NCBI RefSeq assembly: GCF_000169195.2 | Contig: NC_016023.1 | Location: 2,542,001 to 2,606,000, forward strand | Origin: Heyndrickxia coagulans 36D1 | GTDB lineage: Bacteria; Bacillota; Bacilli; Bacillales; Bacillaceae_C | Length of the DNA: 64,000 bases | Reading direction: 5' to 3' | In this document: one piece after another, positions 51,761 to 60,752 of the stretch | Layout of the letters: every line of letters begins with the position of its first letter | How positions within the stretch are numbered: position 1 is the stretch's first letter | Notes under the pieces: model-generated | Seen by the model: only the letters and a program-made list of their open reading frames with translations | Databases searched by the model: none | Told to the model about the DNA's origin: nothing | Program-made: the position numbers and the translations under genes

Positions 51761-52884
51761 AGTGTTTTGTCTTAAAAGGACGTTTCGAGCCAGGATACAG
51801 CGTGTTTTGTCTTTTTGGCCGGTTCAAAAAGACATTTCGGGCTCGGATGCACCGTGTTTTGTCTTTTTGACGGCTTCAAAAAGACATTTCGGGCCCGGGT
51901 GCAGCGTGTTTTGTCTTTTTGGCAGGTTCAAAAAGACATTTCGGACCCGGGTGCAGCTTGTTTTGTCTTTTTGGCAGGTTCAAAAAGACATTTCGAGCCT
52001 GGATACAGTGTGTTTTGTCTTTTTGACGGCTTCAAAAAGACATTTCGGACCCGGATGCAGCTTGTTTTGTCTTTTTGGCAGGTTCAAAAAGACATTTCGG
52101 GCTCGGGTGCAGCGTGTTTGTCCTTTTGGCCGGTTCAAAAAGACATTTCGGGCTCGGATGCAGCGTGTTTTGTCCTTTTGGCCGGTTCAAAAGGACATTT
52201 CGAGCCTAGGTGCGGCTTGTTTTGTCTTGTTGGCAGGTTCAAAAGGACATTTCGAGCCCGGATGCAACGTGTTTTGTCTTGTTGGCAGGTTTAAAAAGAC
52301 ATTTCGGGCTCGGGTGCAACGTGTTTTGTCTTTTTGGCGGTTTCAAAAAGACATTTTGGGTTTGGATACAGCGTGTTTTGTCCTTTTGACGGCTTCAAAA
52401 AGACATTTCGGCCCTGGATGCAACGTGTTTTGTCCTTTTGGTAGGTTCAAAAAGACATTCCGAGCCCGGATGCAGCGTGTTTTGTCCTTTTGACAGGTTC
52501 AAAAAGACATTTCGGGTTCGGATGCAGCGTGTTTTGTCCTTTTGACAGATTCAAAAAGAATTTCGGGCCTGGATGCAGCGTGTTTTGTCCTTTTGACGGC
52601 TTCAAAAAGACATTTCGAGCCTAGGCGAGGCTTGTTTTGTCTTTTTGGCAGGTACAAAAAGACATTTCGGGCTCGGATGCAGCGTGTTTTGTCCTTTTGA
52701 CGGCTTCAAAAAGACATTTCGGGCTCGGGTGCAGCGTGTTTTGTCTTTTTGGCAGGTTCAAAAAGACATTTCGGGCTCGGGTGCAGCGTGTTTTGTCTTT
52801 TTGGCAGGTTCAAAAAGACATTTCGAGCCCGGATGCAACGTGTTTTGTCTTTTTGGCAGGTTCAAAAAGACATTTCGGGCCCAG
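51761..52884. repeat. 52-bp hairpin repeat array R4 (about 21 units, second sequence family)
   Basis: GTGTTTTGTC anchors fall at 51802, 51854, 51906 and so on in 52-bp steps. Each unit has TGTCTTTTTG-gcaggtt-CAAAAAGACA, a perfect 10-bp stem with a 7-base loop, then a GC-rich TTTCGGGCTCGGATGCAGC spacer. The sequence is unrelated to R1-R3 yet the period is the same. Because 52 is not divisible by three, any frame that stays open runs through all three frames; the resulting 243-codon frame has no ribosome site and is not taken as a gene. Confidence 0.9.
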
Positions 52885-53203
52885 TCGCAATTCCTTAGAG
52901 GGGCTCTACGTTAAGAAAGCACAGAAAAACGAAGACTTTCCTTCACATAGGGTACGTCTACGTTAAGGAAGCGCGGAAAAAAGACGACCTTTCTTCACAT
53001 AGAGGGCATCTATGTTAAGGAAGTACGGAAAAACGAGGCTCTTCCTTAACATAGAGCCCGTCTATGTTAAGGAAGCACGAAAAATTGACGGCCTTTCTTC
53101 ACGTAGAGCCCGTCTACGTTAAGGAAGTACGGAAAAACGAGGCTCTTCCTTAACATAGGGTGCGTCTACGTTAAAAAGAAGGTCTTCCTTCACATAGGGC
53201 GCG
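52885..53203. repeat. 52-bp hairpin repeat array R3 (about 6 units)
   Basis: GTTAAG anchors at 52910 and 52962 and onward. Units contain CTTCCTTAACATAG and CTATGTTAAGGAAG arms, the same family as R1. The junction with R4 near 52885 is abrupt. Confidence 0.85.
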
Positions 53204-53315
53204 TTTCAAGTGCAAGCTTTTCCCTACATTTTTTATAAAACACTTGCATTAAATTGATGTCAAAGCTGTCAGCATCCTTGCCAAATTTAGGAATTTGGCT
53301 TATTCAGCAAGTTCC
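53204..53315 (+). mobile_element. MITE-like element, right part of a split copy
   Basis: Begins TTTCAAGTGCAAGC, repeats the GTCAGCATCCTTGC segment already present at the end of the left part, and ends ATTCAGCAAGTTCC. With 51607-51760 it frames arrays R4 and R3. Confidence 0.7.
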
Positions 53316-53400
53316 AATTTAAAACAAGATCGCTTATTTGAAAAGGTGATCAACATTTCCGGGCCATTTGACGTACGCTTTAGAAATAGGAGCATCTCTA

Positions 53401-53430
53401 TTGACATAGTATACCGGGGAGAGGTATATT
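53401..53430 (+). promoter_or_regulatory. csoR promoter with CsoR-type operator
   Basis: TTGACA (53401-53406), 18 bp, TATATT (53425-53430). TATACC-N7-GGTATA (53410-53428) fills the spacer. The operator architecture equals that before copA. Confidence 0.7.
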
Positions 53431-53454
53431 TTACATATACAAGGAGGCCAGGAT

Positions 53455-53802
53455 ATGGAGGAATTGGATATCATGATGGATGCCGCCCGGGATGAAGCTT
53501 CCGTTTGCCCCGCCCACAGTGAACGTAAAAGCCACCATTCGGAAAAAGTGAAAAAGAACCTGGTCAGCAGGTTGAACCGTATTGAAGGGCAGGTAAGAGG
53601 GGTAAAAGGCCTTATCGAAAAAGATACCTATTGCGATGATGTCATTACCCAAATCGCTGCCATCCAATCTGCCTTAAACAGCGTGTCGAAGATCCTGCTC
53701 GAGGGCCACTTGAAAAATTGTGTCTTGGAACGGATTCAAGAAGGGGACCTTGATGTGCTGGATGAATTTTTAGTAACCATACAAAAAACAATGCGAAAAT
53801 AA
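53455..53802 (+). CDS. csoR: Copper-sensing repressor CsoR
   Basis: 115 residues. The core RLNRIEGQVRGVKGLIEKDTYCDDVITQ contains the first Cu(I) ligand Cys; GHLKNC gives the His and second Cys, the complete Cys-His-Cys set of CsoR. A His/Cys-containing N-terminal extension (CPAHSERKSHH) may add metal contacts. It represses the cop genes until Cu(I) binds. AAGGAGG precedes ATG 53455. First gene of csoR-copZ, with copA following behind its own operator. Confidence 0.92.
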   Translation: MEELDIMMDAARDEASVCPAHSERKSHHSEKVKKNLVSRLNRIEGQVRGVKGLIEKDTYCDDVITQIAAIQSALNSVSKILLEGHLKNCVLERIQEGDLDVLDEFLVTIQKTMRK

Positions 53803-53817
53803 AGGAGCGAATGGATC

Positions 53818-54024
53818 ATGGAAAAAGTAACCTTAAATGTACAAGGCATGTCATGCGAACATTGTGTAAAAGCGGTTAAAGGAAGCGTCGGCGAATTGTC
53901 AGGCGTGAAAAATGTAGACGTTCATTTGGCAGAAGGAAAAGTGGATGTTGAATTCGATCCGAATAAAGTTACGCTTGATAAGGTAAAAGAAGCCATTGAA
54001 GACCAAGGCTATGAAGTAGCGTAA
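53818..54024 (+). CDS. copZ: Copper chaperone CopZ
   Basis: A 68-residue ferredoxin-like HMA domain with the Cu(I) site GMSCEHC (residues 10-16) and the partner-facing VKAVKGSVGEL helix. It carries Cu(I) to the N-terminal domains of CopA. AAAGGAG precedes ATG 53818, 15 bp after csoR. Confidence 0.94.
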   Translation: MEKVTLNVQGMSCEHCVKAVKGSVGELSGVKNVDVHLAEGKVDVEFDPNKVTLDKVKEAIEDQGYEVA

Positions 54025-54076
54025 ATCCGGACAAAACGGGCTGTGCTTTCGGGCACGCTCTCTTTTTTCAAAAAAA

Positions 54077-54095
54077 TATACCTATAGAGGGTATA
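54077..54095 (+). promoter_or_regulatory. CsoR-type operator before copA
   Basis: TATACC-TATAGAG-GGTATA, a near-perfect interrupted palindrome of the CsoR type, 22 bp before the copA start. It suggests that copA has its own copper-regulated promoter in addition to read-through from csoR-copZ. Confidence 0.7.
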
Positions 54096-54117
54096 AAAGG
54101 CGTCAGGAGGAATGGAT

Positions 54118-56532
54118 ATGGCCGCATCACTACAGGAAAAAAAGGACGCCAGCGTCACGCTTGGCATTACCGGCATGACGTGTGCAGCTTGCGCCAACCG
54201 GATTGAAAAGAATTTATCAAAAGTGGAAGGCGTCAAAAAAGTAAGTGTGAACCTGGCAACAGAAAAAGCTGCCATTCAATACGATACGAAACAGGCGACC
54301 GTCGAAAATTTGATCGAAAAAGTGGAGAAAACGGGTTATGGCGTATTAGAAGAAAAAGCGCAGCTCAATATTATAGGCATGACATGTGCGGCATGCGCCA
54401 ACCGCGTGGAGCGGGCGCTGAAAAAAACCCCCGGTGTTGTGAGTGCCGCCGTCAACCTGGCAACGGAAACGGCAAGTGTTACATACCTGCCGGGGCAGGC
54501 AAGCGCTGAACAAATGATTGCCGCTGTAAAAAAGGCCGGCTATGACGCAAAAGTAAAAGGCGAACTCGATCCGGACTATGAAAAGAAGATGCGTGAGAAA
54601 GCATACAAAAAGCAAAAAATAAAATTTGCAGTTGGTGCTGTCATCTCAGTCTTTTTCCTGTTGCAAATGATTTCGGATATCGCTATGCATTACGGCGGCA
54701 GTTTTTCATTCCATATGAACCCGTGGCTGCAGCTTTTGCTTGCTACAATCGTGCAAATCTTTGTCGGCGGCCATTACTACCGAGATGCTTACCATGCAAT
54801 CCGGGGCGGGAGTGCCAATATGGCCGTTTTGGTTGTGCTTGGGACATCCACGGCCTATTTATACAGCCTTGTCCTCACCATCCTCGGTTCCGGGCGCATG
54901 CTTTACTTTGAGGCATCCGCCATTGTGATGACGCTGATCGTTCTTGGCAAACTGATGGAAACGAGGGCAAAAGGCCAAACATCAGAAGCGATGAAAAAAC
55001 TGATGGGCCTGCAGGCAAAAACGGCTCGAGTCAACCGGGGCGGAAAAGAAATTGAAGTACCGGTTGAAGAAGTCGTCCCCGGCGATATACTTCTTGTCCG
55101 CGCCGGGGAAAAAATTCCGGTTGACGGCGTCATCACAGAAGGGGCTTCTTCTGTCGATGAGTCCATGCTGACCGGCGAAAGCATGCCCGTTTCAAAAAAA
55201 GCGGGCGATGCCGTCATCGGTGCGACATTGAATAAAACCGGTTCGTTCCGTTTTAAAGCCACAAAAGTCGGGAAAGATACGGCGCTCAGCCAGATCATTA
55301 AACTCGTGGAAGAGGCGCAAGGTTCGAAAGCGCCGATCCAGCATCTGGCTGACCAGATTTCGGGTATTTTCGTACCGATTGTCATATTGATTGCACTGGT
55401 GACATTTGCGGTAACGTATTTTGCGGCCGGATTCACCCCTGCGATGGTCAGCATGGTTGCTGTGCTCGTCATCGCCTGCCCTTGCGCCCTCGGGCTTGCT
55501 ACCCCGACAGCAGTCATGGTGGGAACCGGCCTCGGTGCTGAAAACGGCGTGCTGATCAAAAGCGCGGAGCATTTGCAAAGCGCCCATCGCATTACGACCG
55601 TTGTACTCGATAAAACCGGCACGATTACAAAAGGAGAGCCGGAAGTAACAGATCTCATTCCATACGGCGGTTTTTCAGAGGATGAGTTGCTTGCCCTTTC
55701 CGCTGCAGCTGAAAAAGGATCGGAACACCCACTTGGTGCAGCCATTGTAAAAAAAGCGGCTGAAAAGGGTCTGCAACTGCCAAATGTTACGGAATTCGAA
55801 GCAGTCCCGGGCCGTGGTATCCGGGTTAAAATAGAGGAAAGAGAAGTTTTGATCGGGAATAAAAAAATGATGCAGGATGCGCATATCCGGATCGACGATG
55901 TGATCAGCCAAATGGAAAAGCTTGAGGAAGACGGCAAAACGGCCATGCTGATTGCAATGGATGGCGCGCTTTCCGGACTGATTGCTGTTGCGGACACGGT
56001 AAAAGAAACATCGGCAAAAGCGATCCGCATGTTGAAGGAAATGGGCATTGAAACGGTCATGATGACAGGTGATAACCGCCGCACTGCCGAAGCGATTGCC
56101 CGACAGGTCGGCGTGGATCGTGTGCTTGCGGAAGTACTGCCGGAAGATAAATCTAAAGAAGTTGAAAAATTAAAGCGTGCCGGCAACATCACCGCAATGG
56201 TCGGCGACGGGATCAATGATGCCCCGGCTCTTGCTGCAGCCGATGTCGGGATTGCGATTGGAACCGGGACAGATGTTGCGATGGAGGCCGCTGATATTAC
56301 TTTAATGCGCGGCGACCTAATGGGGATTGTCAACACAATCCGCTTGTCGAAAGCAACGATGCGGAAAATCCGCCAGAACCTGTTCTGGGCTTTTGCTTAC
56401 AATGTGGTTCTGATCCCGGTTGCAGCATTCGGGTTGTTAAATCCGATTCTGGCCGGAGCAGCCATGGCCTTCAGTTCTGTGTCAGTTGTGGGCAATACCC
56501 TGTTCTTGCGCAAATGGCAGCCGGTATCATGA
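54118..56532 (+). CDS. copA: Copper-exporting P1B-type ATPase CopA
   Basis: An 804-residue pump with two N-terminal HMA domains (GMTCAAC at about residues 19-25 and 90-96), eight membrane helices, the intramembrane CPC in [14 protein letters not shown], the phosphorylation site [12 protein letters not shown], the SEHPLG histidine motif, MTGDN and [10 protein letters not shown]. It exports Cu(I). ATG 54118 is seven bases after AGGAGG; the ATG at 54112 is too close. It is the last gene of the cop cluster and is followed by a terminator. Confidence 0.95.
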   Translation: MAASLQEKKDASVTLGITGMTCAACANRIEKNLSKVEGVKKVSVNLATEKAAIQYDTKQATVENLIEKVEKTGYGVLEEKAQLNIIGMTCAACANRVERALKKTPGVVSAAVNLATETASVTYLPGQASAEQMIAAVKKAGYDAKVKGELDPDYEKKMREKAYKKQKIKFAVGAVISVFFLLQMISDIAMHYGGSFSFHMNPWLQLLLATIVQIFVGGHYYRDAYHAIRGGSANMAVLVVLGTSTAYLYSLVLTILGSGRMLYFEASAIVMTLIVLGKLMETRAKGQTSEAMKKLMGLQAKTARVNRGGKEIEVPVEEVVPGDILLVRAGEKIPVDGVITEGASSVDESMLTGESMPVSKKAGDAVIGATLNKTGSFRFKATKVGKDTALSQIIKLVEEAQGSKAPIQHLADQISGIFVPIVILIALVTFAVTYFAAGFTPAMVSMVAVLVIACPCALGLATPTAVMVGTGLGAENGVLIKSAEHLQSAHRITTVVLDKTGTITKGEPEVTDLIPYGGFSEDELLALSAAAEKGSEHPLGAAIVKKAAEKGLQLPNVTEFEAVPGRGIRVKIEEREVLIGNKKMMQDAHIRIDDVISQMEKLEEDGKTAMLIAMDGALSGLIAVADTVKETSAKAIRMLKEMGIETVMMTGDNRRTAEAIARQVGVDRVLAEVLPEDKSKEVEKLKRAGNITAMVGDGINDAPALAAADVGIAIGTGTDVAMEAADITLMRGDLMGIVNTIRLSKATMRKIRQNLFWAFAYNVVLIPVAAFGLLNPILAGAAMAFSSVSVVGNTLFLRKWQPVS

Positions 56533-56545
56533 CATATAGAAAATA

Positions 56546-56585
56546 AAAACCGTTATTTTGCTCGATCAAAATAACGGTTTTTTTG
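56546..56585 (+). terminator. Terminator after copA
   Basis: AAAACCGTTATTTTG (56546-56560) pairs perfectly with CAAAATAACGGTTTT, followed by further T. The next 480 bp contain only the MITE-like copy D and the promoter of the MFS gene. Confidence 0.9.
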
Positions 56586-56772
56586 TTTCATTTTTTTGAA
56601 TGGAGACATCAAATCCGTACACTATATGCTATAATATATCAGATCAGTTTGTTTTCAAAGATGATTTGAAATTTGCTGATAACAAAATCAGGTATGTTTA
56701 AGGGGCACTTTAAAAAGTAGCCTCATTCACAACGTCTGTTTTAACCGTGGCCTCTTTGCTGGGGGGATACAT

Positions 56773-56990
56773 AGGGCTTGCTGAATAAGCAAAATTACTG
56801 GATTTGGCAAGGATACTAACAGGTTCGGCAAAAAATTAGATGCAAGGATTTTATAAAAAATCCAGGGAAAAGCTTGCACTTGAGAAGACAAAATCGCATT
56901 TTCAAAGATGGATCCTTCTATATTTTTTGAGACAAATCCTTGCTGACAAATTGGGTACAAACTCAGAATCGGATTCGTTCAGCAAGTCCT
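56773..56990 (-). mobile_element. MITE-like element, copy D
   Basis: 218 bp, inverted with respect to copy A. Starts AGGGCTTGCTGAATAAGC and ends CGTTCAGCAAGTCCT. The best-preserved full copy: internal segments TTGGCAAGGATACTAACAG, GATGCAAGG, AAGCTTGCACTTGAGAAG, GATGGATCCTTCT and GAATCGGATTCG are all present in the expected inverted order. No ORF. Confidence 0.8.
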
Positions 56991-57068
56991 CCATACAGGT
57001 AAGCAATCATAGCAGGCCTCGGCAGTTTTACATATGATACTGCATGTCTTGGGAATGGAGAATGAAAC

Positions 57069-58319
57069 TTGAATAGGATTCAAAGAATTAAAAACACCTA
57101 TTATGCGATTAATATTTTGTATAATATGGGGATTATGGTATTCGGCGGGACATTATATTTGTATATGAAGTCGATCCATTATAGTTATGCTGATATAAAT
57201 CTGTTTTTGTCCATTTTTTGGATTGTCGGTTTTATTACGGAAATCCCGTCTGGAGTGATTGCGGATACTTTCGGAAGAAAAAAAACGCTGATCAGCAGTT
57301 GCGTGATCAGGAGCACTGGCCTGTTCCTATTATTTTTTGATTGGGGAAATATGATTTTTCTGATCCTTAGTGCGGTTTTTACTTCACTTGGCGAATCTTT
57401 AAGATCGGGGACTGTGGATTCTTGGATGATAGATAGCATTCATGAGGAAGAAAAGGATTATCCGTTTGAAAAAGTATTTTCTAATAATCAAGTATTCGGT
57501 ACTACTTTCAGCTTACTAGCAGGGTATGTTGGTGCACAAGTTTTAGGAAATATTGATTTAAGCTATCCTGTTTTAGCAGGGGCTATTTTACTTTTATGTC
57601 CCATGATGGTAGCCGTATTCTTTATGAAAGAGCCGGCGTCGAGAAAACAAAAACAAGCAGGCGCAAAAGCAATAAAAAACAGTTTTCATATGTTAGCGGA
57701 AACAATGAAAGATGGATTTTTCTTTTTAAAAAAGGACAAGGGTTTTTTTCTGATCTGCTTATCTTTTTTGCCGTTATCTCTCATCGTTACAGGGCCTTTC
57801 AATCAATGGCAATTATTTTTTCAGGAAGGCCGCCAGTCTTTAAATACAGGATATATATTAATCGGAGTGAATCTTTTTAGTATATTGGGCGCCTACTTTT
57901 CAAGAAAAATATCCGCTTTATCGGATAATAAAATTTATATTCTGATCGGGAGCACCTTATGTAATACGTTGGCGATCATAATGAGTGTCATCGTTCATAA
58001 CTATCTCATTGCTATCAGTGTATTCTTGCTGCATGTGATGATCACAGCGAGCGAAGAAATCATCCGGTACACCTTTTTAAACCAGCATATTAAAAATGAA
58101 AACAGGTCCACTTTATTGTCTTTTTTCAACACGCTGGAAGCCGGAACAACCGTTATTGCTTTATCACTAAATGGCCTGATCTCAAACCTTTATGGAATAG
58201 GGCCTGCATGGGTCGCAATGTCTGTCCTTTCCATCATCATTTCTATTCCTGTATACCTGATTGTGAATAAAGTATTGAAACATCATGGACTTGCACAGGA
58301 AAAAAAGGTCGTGCAATAA
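57069..58319 (+). CDS. MFS transporter, probable drug or solute exporter
   Basis: 416 residues, about twelve helices, with FITEIPSGVIADTFGRKKTL as the conserved helix 2-3 loop of the major facilitator superfamily and DSWMIDSIHEE after helix 4, which resembles a clade of uncharacterised MFS exporters. The base composition is AT-rich compared with the copper genes before it. TTG 57069 follows GGAGAATG. The gene is bracketed by two copies of the MITE-like element in the same orientation; copy E starts three bases after the stop. Confidence 0.8.
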   Translation: MNRIQRIKNTYYAINILYNMGIMVFGGTLYLYMKSIHYSYADINLFLSIFWIVGFITEIPSGVIADTFGRKKTLISSCVIRSTGLFLLFFDWGNMIFLILSAVFTSLGESLRSGTVDSWMIDSIHEEEKDYPFEKVFSNNQVFGTTFSLLAGYVGAQVLGNIDLSYPVLAGAILLLCPMMVAVFFMKEPASRKQKQAGAKAIKNSFHMLAETMKDGFFFLKKDKGFFLICLSFLPLSLIVTGPFNQWQLFFQEGRQSLNTGYILIGVNLFSILGAYFSRKISALSDNKIYILIGSTLCNTLAIIMSVIVHNYLIAISVFLLHVMITASEEIIRYTFLNQHIKNENRSTLLSFFNTLEAGTTVIALSLNGLISNLYGIGPAWVAMSVLSIIISIPVYLIVNKVLKHHGLAQEKKVVQ

Positions 58320-58321
58320 TC

Positions 58322-58508
58322 AAGGCTTGCTGAATAAGCAAAAGGCCCGGGATTCGCAAAGGCGCTGACAGCTCTGGCTGCACTTGGAAGTTTTATAACA
58401 AATGCAGAAAAACGATGCACTCGAAAGCTGACTTAATATCATCAAGCATTTTCGCTTTTTTAGCATGGGCAAAGCTTGCTCACAAATCGGATTCGTTCAG
58501 CAAACCCT
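58322..58508 (-). mobile_element. MITE-like element, copy E
   Basis: About 187 bp, same orientation as copy D. Starts AAGGCTTGCTGAATAAGC and ends CGTTCAGCAAACCCT. The interior is shorter and more diverged. It lies directly behind the MFS gene. Confidence 0.7.
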
Positions 58509-58596
58509 AATGATTGGGGATTGAATCATTCATAAAATCAATCCGTTAAAGGGCAAAAGATGATCAAATTTTTTGCAAATGATGGGGTGTACACCA

Positions 58597-58625
58597 TTGC
58601 GCCAATGCGGGGTAGATGTTATGAT
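58597..58625 (+). promoter_or_regulatory. Promoter of the DUF1646 gene leader
   Basis: TTGCGC (58597-58602), 17 bp, TATGAT (58620-58625). The leader to the start codon would be about 135 bases. Confidence 0.5.
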
Positions 58626-58631
58626 AGATAG

Positions 58632-58739
58632 AGCATTACTGTGAAACGCAGATGGTTTTGACAATGGAATAGATTGTCTTAAAGGAGGAGCCTGTCACCA
58701 AGGGATACGTATGTCCCGCGGTGGCAGGCTTTTTTGCTT
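58632..58739 (+). ncRNA. Candidate Na+ (DUF1646-type) riboswitch with terminator
   Basis: The leader of the DUF1646 gene contains a conserved-looking TTAAAGGAGGAGCC segment, then AGCCTGTCACC (58689-58699) paired with GGTGGCAGGCT (58720-58730) around an inner GGGAtAC/GTcCC hairpin, followed by TTTTTT. A structured leader ending in a terminator before a DUF1646 transporter gene is the setting of the DUF1646 motif RNA, reported as a sodium-sensing riboswitch. I cannot run a covariance search, so the class is inferred from context; the terminator itself is seen directly. Confidence 0.55.
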
Positions 58740-58767
58740 TCCAGAAAAATGAAAAGGGAGTGGTTTG

Positions 58768-59835
58768 ATGGTAATGGGATTGTCGGTTATTTTGTTATTG
58801 GTGCTGTGCCTGCCGTTTACAAAAATAGTGGAAAGGAATCTGGAAGCCTTTTTGTTTGTAATGGGCGTGGCAGCTTGTATTGTCAGCCGGTCATTTTCCT
58901 GGCATCTTGTGCAGGAAGCGCTACTACATCCGCTCAATATCACGATTGCTGTGCTTGCGATGGGGCTTTTGTTCCGCTGGTTTGAGAAACCGATCGAAAA
59001 AGGAATCAGTCGGATCAGCCATGCGATGCCGTTTCGTTTGTTTATTGCGCTCTTTGTCATCATACTCGGTTTGCTGTCGAGCGTCATCACCGCCATTGTT
59101 GCCGCCATCGTTCTTGTCACGATCATTCGTTTTTTGCGGCTTGACCGGAAGACGGAAGTCCGTTTGGTTGTCCTCGCCTGTTTCGCCATTGGCCTTGGAG
59201 CTGTGCTCACGCCGATCGGGGAGCCACTTTCCACCATTGTCGTGAGCAAACTGGATGCGGACTTTTTTTACTTGCTGAGACTTACCGGCACTTCAGTGAT
59301 CCCGGCTGTCATTCTTTTCGGCGTACTGGCTGCTTTGATCGTCAAACCGGGGCAGTATACAAGCGCCATGGAAACCGCGGCAGGAAAAGAACCGAGCATA
59401 GCCTCCAAGGAAGATGAAGGGCTAAAAGCTGAACCGGCTTCAGAATCATACAAGGAAATTGTCATTCGCAGTTTCAAGATTTACTTGTTTGTCATGGCGC
59501 TCACTTTGCTCGGGGCAGGATTTGAACCATTTATTGAAGCCTATTTACTGGACCTAAATCCGCTCGTCCTGTATTGGATCAATATGGTTTCTGCTGTTTT
59601 GGATAATGCCACCCTTGCCGCAGCTGAAATCAGCCCGGCGATGGGTGATAAGGCGATTCAAGATATTTTGATGGGCCTGCTGATTAGCGGCGGAATGCTC
59701 GTGCCGGGGAATATTCCGAATATCATTGCCGCGGGAAAATTAAAAATCTCAAGCATTGAATATGCGCGCTTTGCATTCCCGCTCGGCCTGGCAGCAATGG
59801 TCGTTTATTTTGCGATCATCCTTTTCCTGGTTTAA
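58768..59835 (+). CDS. DUF1646 family cation transporter (putative Na+ antiporter)
   Basis: A 355-residue membrane protein with about ten helices. Typical DUF1646 segments are FAIGLGAVLTPIGEPLSTIVVSKL near residue 145 and the late WINMVSAVLDNATLAAAEISP and LISGGMLVPGNIPNIIAAGKL. The fold relates to NhaD-like ion transporters. ATG 58768 follows GGGAG by seven bases. The leader with terminator hairpin upstream suggests control by ion level. Confidence 0.85.
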   Translation: MVMGLSVILLLVLCLPFTKIVERNLEAFLFVMGVAACIVSRSFSWHLVQEALLHPLNITIAVLAMGLLFRWFEKPIEKGISRISHAMPFRLFIALFVIILGLLSSVITAIVAAIVLVTIIRFLRLDRKTEVRLVVLACFAIGLGAVLTPIGEPLSTIVVSKLDADFFYLLRLTGTSVIPAVILFGVLAALIVKPGQYTSAMETAAGKEPSIASKEDEGLKAEPASESYKEIVIRSFKIYLFVMALTLLGAGFEPFIEAYLLDLNPLVLYWINMVSAVLDNATLAAAEISPAMGDKAIQDILMGLLISGGMLVPGNIPNIIAAGKLKISSIEYARFAFPLGLAAMVVYFAIILFLV

Positions 59836-59972
59836 AATAAGCGCTTCGTAACGAAGTCCTTACTTGCCGGCGGGTGCGAGCAAAGATGGAGAAAATGCGG
59901 CTGCTGCTGAATATCCGAAACCTGAGCCTGATCGGAAGAAGCAAGCGGTTTTCGCTCAGTAAAAAGCTTTAT

Positions 59973-60662
59973 TCAGCTCTCTACTTCTGCAGCCGCAACT
60001 TCATCCATGCCGGAAATATGGCGGTATACATCCACAGTCGTATGTTTGTAGCTCGCCCGCGCCTTTAAATCGACTAAATGGGTTTGATCTTTTAAATCTT
60101 TGATCCGGATATTTTCAATAGTAATATGCTGCTTCTCAATCGCATCGAGGACGGAGGGTATGGCATCCCTGTTGCAGACGATCACTTTTATAATCAGGTC
60201 TTTATTACGCAATTTTGATTGTGCTGCTTTGCCCATTAAATAAGGGATAATTTCAACGCTAATGATGATGAGCACAACGCCGGCAATCGCCTCCATATAA
60301 AAACCGGCCCCGACAGCAATCCCGATTCCGCTCGCTCCCCAAATCATGGCGGCGGTGGTCAGGCCTGTAATGGTGTCATTGTCTTTTTTTAAAATCACCC
60401 CTGCCCCGAGAAAACCAATTCCGGAAACGATTTGTGCGGCAAGCCGGAGCGGGTCCATTGTAATCTGCACACTATGGGCATGGTTGAAAAGATAGGCAGA
60501 CTGAATGGAAACAATGGTGAGGATGCAACTGATAATTGAAATGACAAGGCTGGTTTTCAGTCCGAGCGGCTTCCGCTTTAATTCCCTTTCCAGCCCGATA
60601 ATCAGCCCCAGCACGGCCGTAATCCCAAGCTTATATAAAATTTCCAAATCTCCAAAAACCAT
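59973..60662 (-). CDS. MgtC/SapB family membrane protein
   Basis: 229 residues: about five membrane helices with the family marks LGLIIGLERELKRKPLGLKTS near the start and IVSGIGFLGAGVILKK in the middle, followed by a cytoplasmic C-terminal ACT-like domain (IIKVIVCNRDAIPSVLDAIEK). MgtC proteins affect growth at low Mg2+ and energy balance; this one has no leader I recognise as a Mg2+ sensor. ATG 60662 follows GGGGGGAAG by seven bases. Divergent from the EamA gene. Confidence 0.87.
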   Translation of the reverse strand: MVFGDLEILYKLGITAVLGLIIGLERELKRKPLGLKTSLVISIISCILTIVSIQSAYLFNHAHSVQITMDPLRLAAQIVSGIGFLGAGVILKKDNDTITGLTTAAMIWGASGIGIAVGAGFYMEAIAGVVLIIISVEIIPYLMGKAAQSKLRNKDLIIKVIVCNRDAIPSVLDAIEKQHITIENIRIKDLKDQTHLVDLKARASYKHTTVDVYRHISGMDEVAAAEVES

Positions 60663-60752
60663 CCGGCTTCCCCCCTTATAAAAAACACTGTTCAATGTTG
60701 CCTTTGCGCTATAAAATAAAAGTAAATAATCAAAAAAAGGAGAATTCGCAAT

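Noticed and set aside
51762-52493. 243-codon open frame with repeated peptide across array R4
   Set aside because: It arises because a 52-bp repeat without stops keeps all three frames open. There is no ribosome site, and the other two frames are equally open.
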